From NCBI GenBank assembly GCA_016713965.1, contig JADJOC010000010.1, positions 372,001 through 436,000 on the forward strand: a DNA stretch of 64,000 nt, in the 5' to 3' direction. The stretch comes from Chitinophagaceae bacterium. GTDB taxonomy: Bacteria > Bacteroidota > Bacteroidia > Chitinophagales > Chitinophagaceae. A program made the translations under genes and the position numbers. Below the pieces are notes generated by a model. The model was not told the origin of the DNA and searched no databases. It was given only the letters and a program-made list of their open reading frames with translations. Positions 38,425-48,104 of this stretch are shown here, piece by piece. Each line of letters begins with the position of its first letter. Within the stretch, counting starts at the first letter, position 1.

Positions 38425-39143
38425 TTTAAAAACATCAGCTAAAATTATTAGTATACTTCAGGAGTTTTATTTTTATTAAGCTAAATTACTCTACTAAATT
38501 ATTTACTTAGTATTTACATGTATAAATAATTGATTTACATTTATAAATATTGTTTATATAATATTAAATTTAATAAAATACTTCAATTGCTTATTAAATT
38601 GTAACCAAGTCTGGTTAAATTATACATTTCTCCATACTGTTTTTAATTTTTTAATGTAATTATATGATTTTCATGTATATATATTGTTTTTCAATATTTT
38701 AATTTTATATAATTTATACATAATATTATTTTATATAAATAATTTTTTAAATATATTTTTTAAGGCCAATGGAGAAGGTTTTTTAAATTTTTACCGTGCG
38801 GTATTGGCAGAGATGTTTTTAGGGATTAAATCAAAAGCAATTTTATTGGTTGAATTTAACATATGTCAATATGTCTTATTTTCATTTTTTTCAAATGATT
38901 AATATTACAATAATAAATAGATGCACTAGTAACAAGCTTTACGTTTGTCATTTAATATATCTATTTAATTATATTTATTTTAAAAATAATAATAAAATAT
39001 TTTATAATATGATAGAGTTTATGAATAGCCTGTTTAAGTTAACCAGGAATATTTATAACCCGATATATTTTAAGAATATACAATTACAGCAAGGTTAACA
39101 ACCTTTTACTAAGAGTTTTATTGAAATCGTTTGAAGTAATATA
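38425..39143. other. Extremely AT-rich non-coding island
   Basis: About 720 bp with very low GC, clearly below the window average, made of T-rich and A-rich blocks. The two open frames in it (72 and 82 codons) are poly-Phe/Ile/Tyr/Asn and look like composition artefacts. Adjacent to the right end of the IS1595 unit. No gene, terminator or repeat could be supported. Confidence 0.6.
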
Positions 39144-40502
39144 TTAAGAATAGGGATTAGTAGCTTCTACCTGTAATTTTAGTTTATCCAGTTATCCCTT
39201 TCATCAGGACTAAATTTCCAGGGGCAAAATTATTTTCTACATTGCTGAACATGGCGTTCAGCTCCTGGGAGCTTTACTATCTTCCATCACTAACCCACGG
39301 CGTAATTCCATAATAATATCCAGTGGAGAAATAGCTACAGGGCATTCTTCTACGCAAGCGTTACAGGTAGTACACGCCCAAAGTTCTTCCGGTGTAACAT
39401 AATTATGCAATAATAATTTGCCATCGTCTTTAAATTCCTTGTTTTTATCTATGTTTTTACCAATTTCCTGTAATCTGTCCCTGGTTTTCATCATAATCAA
39501 CCGTGGACTTAATAATTTTCCAGTTGTTGTAGCCGGGCAAGCAGCGCTGCACCTGCCACATTCAGTACAGCTATAAGCATCCAGCAGGCTTTTCCAGCTT
39601 AAGTCAAATACATCTTTGGCACCAAACTGTGCTTTTTGATAAGAAAGAGTACTTTGTGGAGGCTCAGAGGCTGCCGGTACCAACTCGGGCTTCATCATAT
39701 ACAATACCTCATTTTGTACATTTTGCATATTATCCATTGTGCCCATTCTTTTCAACCTTTTATAATAAGTATTGGGAAAAGCCAAAATAATATGTAAATG
39801 CTTGCTGTAAGGTAAATAATTCAAAAAGGCGAATATCCCAATAATATGAATCCACCAGGCAGTTCTTTCAATGTATACTAAAGTGGTTGACGATAAATTT
39901 TCAAATAAAGGCACTATCATACCAGAAAAAATAAAATTGCCAGTATTATTGTAGTGCATGTTTCCCTGCAGCTGTAATGCCCTGTCTGTAGTATTCATAA
40001 TAAGAAACAGGCTCATCAAAACAATTTCAGTAATTAATATCAGGTTGGCATCAGTTCGTGGCCATCCCCTTAAATCCTTGCTGATAAAACGCCTTAGCCT
40101 GATAATATTTCTTCTTACTAAAAAAATAACACATACAATTATCACACCTACGGCTAAAATTTCAAAAAAGTTAATGATAAAAGTGTAAAAACTACCTAAA
40201 TATGATAAAAAAAGGCGGTGTGTTCCGAAAACCCCATCCAACAAAATTTCCAGCACTTCTATATTAATAATGATAAAACCTGCATAAATTATAAAATGCA
40301 TTAATGCCACCAGTGGGTATTTAAACATTTTTTTTTGCCCAAAGGCTAGCAATAGCATGTTTTTCCAGCGTGCAGGGGGGTTATGACTCAGGTTTTCTTT
40401 TTTACTTAAAAAAATATTGCGGCGGATTTTAATAATTTGTTTTGTAAACAATCCAATAGCAATAATAGCGATTGCTAGGAATAATATTTGCTGTACTACC
40501 AT
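39144..40502 (-). CDS. Membrane-bound (Fe-S)-binding oxidoreductase subunit (frameshifted at C-terminus)
   Basis: About 450 residues when repaired. The N-terminal half has about five membrane helices (ILFLAIAIIAIGLF, YPLVALMHFIIYAGFIIINI and others) like a cytochrome b/NarI-type quinone-reactive module. The C-terminal half has two [4Fe-4S] motifs, CTECGRCSAACP and CTTCNACVEECP. After DSKAP, one-base repairs yield ELNAMFSNVENNFAPW, SPDERDNWIN and an end at 39144. In this phylum a CCG-domain HdrB-like partner often follows; none is seen here. Electron transfer to or from menaquinone is inferred. Confidence 0.85.
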
Positions 40503-40558
40503 ACCATTTATTTATTTCGCTAAGATATGTGGTTTATTTAAAATTATGTTTAGGTCAT

Positions 40559-40864
40559 TTACTCACCGGTTTCGCCATGCGGCGCATCTACAAGTTTGGA
40601 TTACGCAGAGCCTTTTTGCCTGAAGTAAACAGACAATATTACAATAGCAAATACAGATAAAAATTCGCTTTGCCAGTTTTGAAAAGAGTCGAACCAAAAC
40701 CTTGAATCCTTCGTATAATTTAATATAGATTCAGCAGACATACCTTTTAAAAATAATTTTTCATTTTCATCTTTAAGGCTGCCGTAAAAATGTGAGTAAG
40801 GCCTGCCACCTTTGTTTCCTTACTTCGCCCCGGTTAACACAATAAAAAATAAAATATATTTCAT
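40559..40864 (-). pseudogene. DUF6766 family remnant
   Basis: Reading minus strand: MKYILFFIVLTG, then after a stop FDSFQNWQSEFLSVFAIVIL and YFRQKGSA, a TAA where Gln or Glu is expected, and SKLVDAPHGETGE. The QNWQSEFL and GSxxSK pattern is that of DUF6766 membrane proteins, normally about 200 residues. The middle membrane part is missing and at least two disruptions are present, so this is a decayed copy. Confidence 0.65.
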
Positions 40865-41039
40865 AATACGATTATTTATTTACACTTAACCGCCAAATTA
40901 CATTGCTGGCATGCTAAGGAAATACCCCCTGTTAAGGCCAATATATTCAGCCCGGTACTATTTTTTCTCATAAAAATATTCATTAAAGTATTTCTAAAAT
41001 AATGCCATAATTTTTTTTGGGCTGTAAGCATATGTTATT

Positions 41040-41162
41040 CTATTGAGCTTTAGTTGCGGCTGTACGCAGTACTCCTCGTTCACCGCCTGCGGCGTTTCAC
41101 TGCGGGGTACTTGCTGCCATCCGCCAGCCATTGGGCAGTTAAGCCATGTTCAGCACATTACA
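41040..41162. repeat. GC-rich intergenic repeat-like segment
   Basis: A GC-rich block (CACCGCCTGCGGCG, CACTGCGGGGTACTT) in an AT-rich spacer, directly next to MITE copy 2. Probably a dispersed repeat; no second copy clearly seen. Confidence 0.35.
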
Positions 41163-41163
41163 A

Positions 41164-41253
41164 TATACCTTTCGCATAATTCTCCTATCCTCTCCTTTGG
41201 AAAGGAATTAAAGGTGAGGTTGAACAAAAAATATGAATTATGCAAGAGGTCTA
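41164..41253. repeat. 90-bp MITE, copy 2 (inverted relative to copy 1)
   Basis: Aligns over its full length with the reverse complement of 34967-35058. The right end AATTATGCAAGAGGTCTA is exact; the left end TATACCTTTCGCATAATT is degenerate. Core identical at AAAGGTGAGGTTGAACAAAA. Confidence 0.85.
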
Positions 41254-41271
41254 ATACAAGGTAGTTATAAA

Positions 41272-41308
41272 AAAACAAAACCCTCCAATTACGAAGAGGT
41301 TTTTGTTT
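41272..41308 (-). terminator. Terminator after T9SS gene
   Basis: AAACAAAACCCTC pairs with GAGGTTTTTGTTT (one mismatch), 37 bp after the stop of the minus-strand gene. Confidence 0.65.
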
Positions 41309-41344
41309 ACGAAACAGTTTTATTAAACTGCAAAAATTTGTTGT

Positions 41345-42361
41345 TTAATTTTTCATAAAAGGCACCGGTGTAGCATTGGTTCCTATTTTAAAATAGTATT
41401 GTCCGGCAGTTAACCCAGAAACATTCCACTGGATGTTATTAGTAGAAGCTTGTAAGGATACCTTACGTGTTTCCAATAATTTACCCTGTATATTGAATAA
41501 GCTAATGGTTTCTTTCTGTGACATTTTTACAGCACCAATATTAATATTAATCATGTCTTTAGCCGGGTTAGGATAAGCAGTAATAGCAGCTGCATTGCTG
41601 AATTTTACCATTACTATTTTAGAGTAAGTAGCCGTAGCATCTTTATCTACCTGGCGAAGGCGGTAATAATTAGCATCATTGATTGGAGCAAAATCATTAA
41701 AAGCATACTGTTGGTTTTGTGTAGAATTACCCGCAGCTTTAAGCGTGCCAATTTTTTCAAATTTGCTGCCATCAGTAGAGCGTTCAATTTCGTACCTGTC
41801 GCTGTTTGCTTCTGTAGCCGTCATCCAGCTTAACTGTATGAGTTTGCCTACAGGTTTAGCAGTAAAAGAAGTCATTTTTACCGGCAATATAACGCCTGGA
41901 GCCAAAAAACTGGAAATAGTAAGGTTGCCGCTGCCGCAACAATCATCTAAAGCATTTACGCCCCAACCGATTATATCGCCGGCATTGACTATCCCCGCAT
42001 AATTGCCTACCTGGTTTGGGCTACTGTTGTTGGTCAATTGTGTACGTACGCCGTTAATATAAACATATGCAGGATCAGCACCGCCATTTCCATCTGTGGT
42101 ATTATACTCCCAGCTAAACGACCATGCTCCTGACACTTCTGCGGTAATAAGAAAATCTGTATATACATTAGAGTTAAGGCTGTTGGCATCACTGCCGTTT
42201 ATTGTAATAGCTACAGGTTTTAAACTGCTATCAACAGAGCCGTTTGAAACTCCATATAGGAAAGTTCCCCAGTTTCCTGCAGAATAATAGTCTGCAAATT
42301 GTGCTTTTGTAGATAAATTAAGAATACATATAAAAGTAATAAGGGTCAAAAAAGGTTTCAT
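41345..42361 (-). CDS. Secreted T9SS type A sorting domain protein
   Basis: 338 residues. Signal peptide ends near LSTKAQ. Residues 30-175 form a beta-sandwich-like domain (SWEYNTTDGNGGADPAYVYI, with a CC pair in DDCCGSGNL). Residues about 180-270 are a fibronectin-like segment (VKMTSFTAKPVGKLIQLSW, IERSTDGSKFEKIG, YYRLRQVDKDATATYS). The C-terminal domain starts ITAYPNPAKDMININI and is the T9SS sorting signal. No enzyme motif; surface or secreted protein. Frame intact. Confidence 0.87.
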   Translation of the reverse strand: MKPFLTLITFICILNLSTKAQFADYYSAGNWGTFLYGVSNGSVDSSLKPVAITINGSDANSLNSNVYTDFLITAEVSGAWSFSWEYNTTDGNGGADPAYVYINGVRTQLTNNSSPNQVGNYAGIVNAGDIIGWGVNALDDCCGSGNLTISSFLAPGVILPVKMTSFTAKPVGKLIQLSWMTATEANSDRYEIERSTDGSKFEKIGTLKAAGNSTQNQQYAFNDFAPINDANYYRLRQVDKDATATYSKIVMVKFSNAAAITAYPNPAKDMININIGAVKMSQKETISLFNIQGKLLETRKVSLQASTNNIQWNVSGLTAGQYYFKIGTNATPVPFMKN

Positions 42362-42631
42362 AGAATTTTTTTAATTGTTAGAAGGGTTGTTTTTTGAAAA
42401 AACGTGTCAGGTTTAAATATATTGTTTAAATAAAGTAATTTTTTATTGTAAGCCGGGTTTGAACATTATTTATTGAAAAAAACTGTAGAAATACTGTAAC
42501 GTAATGTGGATAATACGCTCTTTAGATAAAATAAATTGACATATGCTATATGTGTAATGTATTGGCACGATACCTGTACTAATTAAAGTATTCAGAGGTA
42601 ATTAATTGTTCATCATTTAAAAACTTCAATT

Positions 42632-43484
42632 ATGAAAGCATTCAATTTATATATTGGTTTACTGTTATCATTTTTTATCCATAAAAACAATTTTGCTCAA
42701 ACTCATTATCGCTCAGAAAATTCTCTGCACAGGCCTTTAAATAATAATGTTAATAATAAGCACCAGTCGGTAATTTCACAACAAAATTTAAATATACAGC
42801 CTGTTAATATTGGCTATGAAATGAATAAAACAGCAATGGGAGGTAAGTCTGATTTGACTAAAAGTATTAATAATAATTTGAATAATTTAGCGACATCCGG
42901 TAAAAATTCAATTAACAATGATAATGTTACATCATTGCCTTTGCTAAACTACGAGGCATCTGTTCAAAATTTCCAAACTTTATTATCATGGAATACAAGC
43001 CATACTACAACAAACAATACATTTACAGTAGAACGAAAAACTTCGAATGGGGTATGGTACAAAATAGGCAGTGTGCAATATGGCACAACTACACCCACAG
43101 GTATGCAATATGAATTTATCGATGCTACTCCAGTAAATGGAAATAATTTTTATAGACTTAAGCAAATAAATAATGGAATACCTGCTTATTCAAATGTAAT
43201 ACAAGCTAAATTGAATAGAGGTAACGTACAAGGATTATTATTCCAAAATTATCCCAATCCTTTTGTAGAAACTACTGTCATACAATACCAGATGCGTAAC
43301 ACCGGGCCGGTTAAAATAGTAGTATATGACTTAGATGGCAAACAGCTTGCTGTGCTTGTTAATCAAAACCAGGCCCAAGGTACGTACCAGGTGGAATGGA
43401 AGAGATTTTCCCGCCGGAACGTATATATTTAAAATAGTTACCAACGAAGATAATATAACTCAGAAAATGATAAAAAGCAGTTAA
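42632..43484 (+). CDS. Secreted T9SS type A sorting domain protein (frameshifted near the end)
   Basis: About 283 residues. A signal peptide is followed by an Asn-rich, low-complexity region (about residues 25-100), then the same fibronectin-like motif as the gene to the left (TFTVERKTSNGVWYKIG, NNFYRLKQINNGIPAYSN) and a C-terminal sorting domain (FQNYPNPFVETTVIQY). A small indel near 43403 ends the first frame; the repaired frame reads FPAGTYIFKIVTNEDN and stops at 43482-43484. Convergent with the next gene. Confidence 0.8.
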
Positions 43485-43501
43485 CTGCTTTTTATCATTT
43501 T
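43464..43501. terminator. Bidirectional terminator palindrome overlapping stop codons
   Basis: A near-perfect 38-bp palindrome with stem AAAAAGCAG/CTGCTTTTT and centre TTAA. It contains the stop codon of the plus-strand T9SS gene and the end of the minus-strand gene. Confidence 0.85.
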
Positions 43502-44100
43502 TTGTATATAGTGCAAACCCATCTGAATGAGCACCAGCACATAGTGGATGTAGGATGTAAGCGCCATGCTAATGTTTCACGACTGTTGTTGGTTGTAATT
43601 CCCAGGGTCCATAAACTATTATCCTTCTTTCTATTCACTACATATGCTGTCTGTTGTAAAGAATCCGGATTAAAAATATCTTTTTTTACATATTTGCGTA
43701 ATTGCGTTACAACTTTTTGTTTTATTTGTTGGGCAGTCAAACTATCATTATTATTATTAATTTCCCTGAATTTATCTTCATCATCGCCATCATATATTTT
43801 ATATATGGAACGATTTCCATTAAATGTAGAATGTGCCAGGTTGGCATAAGTATATCCTTTTGCATCATCTTCATACCCACCTTCAATAGTAAACACACCA
43901 GTAGGATTTTTACCTAAAATAATAATAAATGCTTCTGGAATATCTGATGTAACGGTTTTGGCAATATATTTTATCATATTACCTTTTAAAGGTATCCAGG
44001 CAGTAACCTCAATATTCTCTGATGATACAGGGCACATTTGTGCCGTGCTATTAAATATCAAACAATTTAAGAAAGTCAATAACCCGATAATTTTTTTCAT
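43495..44100 (-). CDS. Secreted hypothetical protein
   Basis: 201 residues with a clear signal peptide (KKIIGLLTFLNCLIFNSTAQ). The mature part is acidic and Asn-rich (REINNNNDSLTAQQIKQKV) with no known motif. The last 25 residues (LHPTSTMCWCSFRW) look out of frame; the alternative frame reads MALTSYIHYVLVLIQMGLHY and would end inside the terminator palindrome, so the C-terminus is uncertain. No family recognised. Confidence 0.65.
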   Translation of the reverse strand: MKKIIGLLTFLNCLIFNSTAQMCPVSSENIEVTAWIPLKGNMIKYIAKTVTSDIPEAFIIILGKNPTGVFTIEGGYEDDAKGYTYANLAHSTFNGNRSIYKIYDGDDEDKFREINNNNDSLTAQQIKQKVVTQLRKYVKKDIFNPDSLQQTAYVVNRKKDNSLWTLGITTNNSRETLAWRLHPTSTMCWCSFRWVCTIYKK

Positions 44101-44228
44101 TTTAATATTTTATTCTTATCAAGATGTAAAATTGGTTCTTTTACATATTATCATGCTAAGATTTTAGCAAGATAACCTGCATTAATACTTTTGTATTTGA
44201 TGCATAGCATTCTACTGCAGATAATTTG

Positions 44229-44236
44229 TACATTTG
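44229..44236 (+). promoter_or_regulatory. -7 box of the thiolase gene
   Basis: TACATTTG matches TAnnTTTG, 20 bp before the ATG at 44257. Confidence 0.6.
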
Positions 44237-44256
44237 CGATTCAAATTAAAAGACAT

Positions 44257-45438
44257 ATGAAAGAAGTCTATATTGTATCTGCCGTTCGCACTCCAATTGG
44301 TAGTTTTGGGGGGTCTTTAAAAAGTTTTTCCGCAACTCAGTTAGGGGCTGTTGCTATTAAAGGCGCTTTGGCAAAAGCGGGTATCAAAGCAGAACTGGTA
44401 AACGATGTTTTAATGGGATCGGTTATCCAGGCTAATCTGGGCCAGGCTCCGGCCAGGCAGGCAGCTAAATTTGCGGGTTTGCCTGACGAAGTAAATTGCA
44501 CTACAATTAATAAAGTATGCGCCAGTGGTATGAAAGCTATTTCGCAGGCAGCTCAGAGTATAATGCTGGGTGATGCTGATATAGTTGTGGCAGGTGGTAT
44601 GGAGAGTATGAGCAATGTTCCTTTTTATACAGATAGTATGCGTTGGGGAAATAAATATGGCAATACTCAATTAATTGATGGGCTTGCTAAGGACGGCTTA
44701 ACAGATGTTTATGATGGAAAGGCAATGGGCAATGCGGCAGAATTATGTGCCAGTACTTGCGGTGTAAGCCGTGGGGAGCAGGATGCATTTGCTATTGAAA
44801 GTTATAAGCGTTCACAGGCCGCTGTGACTTCAGGAAAATTTGATAATGAAATAGTACCGGTAGAAATTCCGCAACGCAAAGGAGATCCCGTTTTATTTAC
44901 AAAAGATGAAGAACCTTTTAATGTAAAGTTTGATAAAATTCCTGAATTAAAAGGCGCTTTTATTAAAGACGGAACAGTTACTGCTGCCAACGCATCTACT
45001 ATGAATGATGGTGCCGCGGCTTTAGTATTAATGAGCAAAGAAAAAGCTGATGAATTGGGATTAAAACCCATAGCTAAAATAATCAGCTATGCTGATGCAG
45101 AGCAGGCACCGGAATGGTTTACCACTACTCCTTCTTTGGCTGTGCCAAAAGCAGTAAAAAAAGCAGGTTTAAAAATGGAAGATATTAGTTATTGGGAATT
45201 AAATGAAGCTTTTGCTGTTGTGGGTATTGAAAATACCAAACGCATGAAATTAGATCCTGCTAAAGTAAATGTAAATGGCGGGGCCGTATCATTAGGACAC
45301 CCATTAGGTTGCAGCGGGGCAAGGGTTATTGTAACATTAATTAATGTACTAAAACAAAATAATGCTAAATATGGGGCAGCAGGCATTTGTAATGGAGGTG
45401 GGGGAGCCAGCGCAATGGTAATAGAAAATATTAGTTAA
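44257..45438 (+). CDS. Acetyl-CoA C-acyltransferase (thiolase)
   Basis: 393 residues. Joins or cleaves acyl-CoA with acetyl-CoA, in fatty acid breakdown or acetoacetyl-CoA formation. The nucleophile Cys is in NKVCASGMKAI near residue 88, and the C-terminal catalytic residues are in NEAFAVVG and GHPLGCSGARV near 350-380; GGMESMSNVP is also typical. ATG 44257 is chosen because it follows the promoter at the usual distance and matches the family start KEVYIVSAVRTPIG; the longer open frame to 44191 is not used. Likely an acetyl-CoA acetyltransferase type. Frame intact. Confidence 0.95.
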   Translation: MKEVYIVSAVRTPIGSFGGSLKSFSATQLGAVAIKGALAKAGIKAELVNDVLMGSVIQANLGQAPARQAAKFAGLPDEVNCTTINKVCASGMKAISQAAQSIMLGDADIVVAGGMESMSNVPFYTDSMRWGNKYGNTQLIDGLAKDGLTDVYDGKAMGNAAELCASTCGVSRGEQDAFAIESYKRSQAAVTSGKFDNEIVPVEIPQRKGDPVLFTKDEEPFNVKFDKIPELKGAFIKDGTVTAANASTMNDGAAALVLMSKEKADELGLKPIAKIISYADAEQAPEWFTTTPSLAVPKAVKKAGLKMEDISYWELNEAFAVVGIENTKRMKLDPAKVNVNGGAVSLGHPLGCSGARVIVTLINVLKQNNAKYGAAGICNGGGGASAMVIENIS

Positions 45439-45565
45439 TAATTATGTATTGTAAATGATTTCTGCATCTGTGACATTGAACCGCAACTGAATTGCGCTTT
45501 AATTATTTACTTACTTGCAAAAGTGAATGTTAATATTTACTTTCATGCTACCAAAACTAATTTAA

Positions 45566-45999
45566 ATGAAAAAAACGATTCTTTTTCTTGTATGTGCAGT
45601 AATGCTTTTTTCTGCTCCCGCAAAACGTCATCATCATCATCATCTTATTCTAATGAAATTGAAGGTTTAAATGCTGAGTGGAAATATAGTTATGCTTCAG
45701 ACAAAAATTCTCCTAAAGTGGCCTATAAAGATTTGCCGACTTTAAATTTTAACCAATCTAAAAATACGGTTTCAGGGTATGGTAGTTGCAATGAGCTAAA
45801 TGCAGATTATACTATTGCTAATGACCAGCTTTCTTTTAGTAATATGGAGGTCACTACTGAAAAGTGTGATAACGTAGCCATTGAAAAATTTGTAATTAAT
45901 TTTTTAAAAAATGTAGGTTATTATAAATTAGAAAGTAATAAGCTTTTTTTGTACAGTAAAAGTAACCGTTCAAAGTTTATTGTATATGCAAAAGGGTAA
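45566..45999 (+). CDS. META domain lipoprotein (frameshifted in the signal peptide)
   Basis: About 144 residues. ATG 45566 gives MKKTILFLVCAVMLF, and one more T in the T6 run near 45606-45611 leads into CSRKTSSSSSSYSNEIEG, making a lipoprotein signal with Cys. The following domain, with LNAEWKYSYASD, VSGYGSCNELNADYTI and NMEVTTEKCDN, is a META/HslJ domain with two conserved Cys. A (TCA)5 microsatellite encodes the Ser run. Outer-membrane or periplasmic; function unknown. Confidence 0.8.
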
Positions 46000-46022
46000 A
46001 ATAGTATTAAATATTTTTATAG

Positions 46023-46053
46023 AAAGCCGATACGCATTGTATTGGCTTTTTTA
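46023..46053 (+). terminator. Terminator after META lipoprotein gene
   Basis: AAAGCCGATAC pairs with GTATTGGCTTT, followed by T residues. Confidence 0.7.
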
Positions 46054-46121
46054 TTTACATGCCTCTAAAAATATTTAATACTGATAATTAAAAAGTTCAT
46101 TTATTCATCCTGTTAACACAA

Positions 46122-46153
46122 TTTGTTCATCTGCCCGTTATAAGATAAATTTG
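46122..46153 (+). promoter_or_regulatory. Promoter of pdhB
   Basis: A TTTG at 46122-46125 and the -7 box TAAATTTG at 46146-46153 are spaced 20 bp apart. The ATG is 27 bp after the -7 box. Confidence 0.7.
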
Positions 46154-46180
46154 CACTTTACATAATTTTAAACCAATTAC

Positions 46181-47164
46181 ATGCGACAAATAGCGTTCAG
46201 GGAAGCTTTAAGAGAAGCCATGCAGGAAGAAATGAGAAGGGATGAAAGGGTTTTTTTAATGGGAGAAGAGGTAGCGGAATACAATGGTGCGTATAAAGTA
46301 AGCCAGGGAATGCTGGAAGAATTTGGAGAAAAAAGGGTAATTGATACACCTATAGCCGAGCTCGGCTTTACTGCCATAGCAGTAGGCGCTGCACAAAACG
46401 GCTTGCGGCCCATTGTAGAGTTTATGACCTGGAATTTTGCAGTATTGCCCTTGGATCAAATATTAAATACAGCCTCTAAAATGCTGGCCATGAGTGGCGG
46501 GCAGGTTGGATGTCCAATTGTTTTCAGGGGCCCGAATGGCAGCGCAGGCCAGTTAGGTGCACAACATTCTACTGCATTTGAATCTTTATATGCCAACATT
46601 CCCGGTTTAAAAGTAATCTCAGTAAGTAACCCATATGATGCAAAGGGTTTACTAAAAAGTGCCATACGTGATGATGACCCGGTTATTTTTATGGAGAGTG
46701 AAGTAATGTATGGGGAAAAAGGTGATGTGCCGGAAGAAGAATATTTAATACCAATCGGCAAATGCAATATCGTAAGGGAAGGTAAAGATGTTACCATTGT
46801 ATCCTTTAATAAAATGATGAAAGTAGCATTAGGAGCTGCTGAAGAATTGGCTAAAGAAGGTATTAGTGCAGAAGTGATTGATTTAAGGACCATCCGCCCG
46901 TTAGATTGGTTTACCATTTTGGAAAGTGTGAAAAAAACCAACCGGCTGGTAATTGTAGAAGAACAGTGGCCATTTGCATCTGTATCTTCAGAAATTACTT
47001 ATCGCATACAAAAAGAGGGGTTTGATTATTTGGATGCACCCATTCGCAGGATAACTTCTGCCGATGCACCTATGCATTAGGCACCAAACTTGGTAGCAGC
47101 ATATTTGCCTGATGTGCCCCGTACCGTAAAGCTGGTTAAAGAAGTAATGTATTTAAAAAAATAA
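46181..47164 (+). CDS. pdhB: Pyruvate dehydrogenase E1 beta subunit, interrupted by an in-frame TAG
   Basis: Beta subunit of the thiamine-diphosphate E1 enzyme that feeds acetyl-CoA to the TCA cycle. The protein begins MRQIAFREALREAMQEEMRR; FLMGEEVAEYNGAYKVSQG contains the ThDP-contact Glu, and GAAQNGLRPIVEFM, GGQVGCPIVFRGPNG, AQHSTAFESLYANIPGLKV and VIDLRTIRPLDWFTI follow. Codon 300 (47078-47080) is TAG where homologues usually have Tyr (in PMHYAPN); after it the same frame continues APNLVAAYLPDVPRTVKLVK to a TAA at 47162. A single substitution explains it. Full length would be 327 residues. Confidence 0.93.
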
Positions 47165-47222
47165 CCAATCGTTACAAATCCAAGCCGCATAAAAATAATT
47201 ATACCAAACAATAGATAGATAT

Positions 47223-48050
47223 ATGAAAAAATTATTAGCCGGTTTAATTATTATTTTAGCAGCAATGAACACACAGGGCCAAAGATTGTTTTTTAATGTT
47301 TTTGGAGGGATAAGCAATTACCAGGGCGACTTGCAGGAAAAACGTTACACATTCGACCAGGCCCACCCCGCTTTTGGTATTGGGTTGTCTTATGAAATAA
47401 CTGATAAATTATTTGCAAGGGCTAATATAACCATGGGAAAGTTAAGCGGCAATGATGCAAAAGGATCTAAAAACCTTACACGTAACTTAAATTTTTCTTC
47501 TCCCATTACAGATGTGCATGCAGGATTAGCATATAATTTTATGAATTTGTATGAAAGAAATGTAACTCCCTATGTTTTTGCAGGCATCAGTTATTTTAGC
47601 TTTAGTCCATACACACAGGATTCAATAGGACAGAAAGTAAACTTACAACCATTAAGTACCGAAGGCCAGGGGTTTGTCAGTGGTAGGCCTGTATATAAAT
47701 TATCACAGTTTTCTATACCATTTGGTGGCGGTGTAAAATTTGCTTTAAGCGATAATTTTCGTGTAGGCCTCGAGGTGGGTGTACGAAAAACCAATACAGA
47801 TTATATTGATGATGTAAGCACTACTTTCGTTGACCAAAATTTGTTGCTTGCTAATCAGGGTCAACTGGCTGTAGATCTTGCTTTCAGAGGCGATGAGCTA
47901 AAAACCGGCCTTACTTATCCTGCCGAAGGAACTTTAAGAGGAAGCTCTAAAAATAAAGACTGGTATTATTTTTCAGGGGTTACCGTGGCTTACCGTTTAG
48001 GTGCAGGAGGTGGCAAAAAAGGGATAGGCTGCCCAAGGGCAGTATATTAA
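47223..48050 (+). CDS. DUF6089 outer-membrane beta-barrel protein
   Basis: 275 residues. The signal peptide ends near MNTQGQ, followed by an outer membrane barrel with repeated amphipathic strands: FNVFGGISNYQGDLQEKRY, AFGIGLSYEITDKLFARANI, VTPYVFAGISYFSFSP and FGGGVKFALSDNFRVGLEVG. The C-terminal WYYFSGVTVAYRLG is a typical last strand. DUF6089 proteins are outer-membrane barrels of unknown role in this phylum. Frame intact. Confidence 0.85.
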   Translation: MKKLLAGLIIILAAMNTQGQRLFFNVFGGISNYQGDLQEKRYTFDQAHPAFGIGLSYEITDKLFARANITMGKLSGNDAKGSKNLTRNLNFSSPITDVHAGLAYNFMNLYERNVTPYVFAGISYFSFSPYTQDSIGQKVNLQPLSTEGQGFVSGRPVYKLSQFSIPFGGGVKFALSDNFRVGLEVGVRKTNTDYIDDVSTTFVDQNLLLANQGQLAVDLAFRGDELKTGLTYPAEGTLRGSSKNKDWYYFSGVTVAYRLGAGGGKKGIGCPRAVY

Positions 48051-48104
48051 TTTTTTTGTAGTCGGCTTTAGTACCTTTATTCACCTTCATTGGCTGCCTG
48101 CCCC

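Noticed and set aside
38684..39098. Two open frames in the AT-rich island
   Set aside because: Composition is almost only Phe, Ile, Tyr, Asn and Leu from T/A-rich DNA; no start signal, no family pattern.
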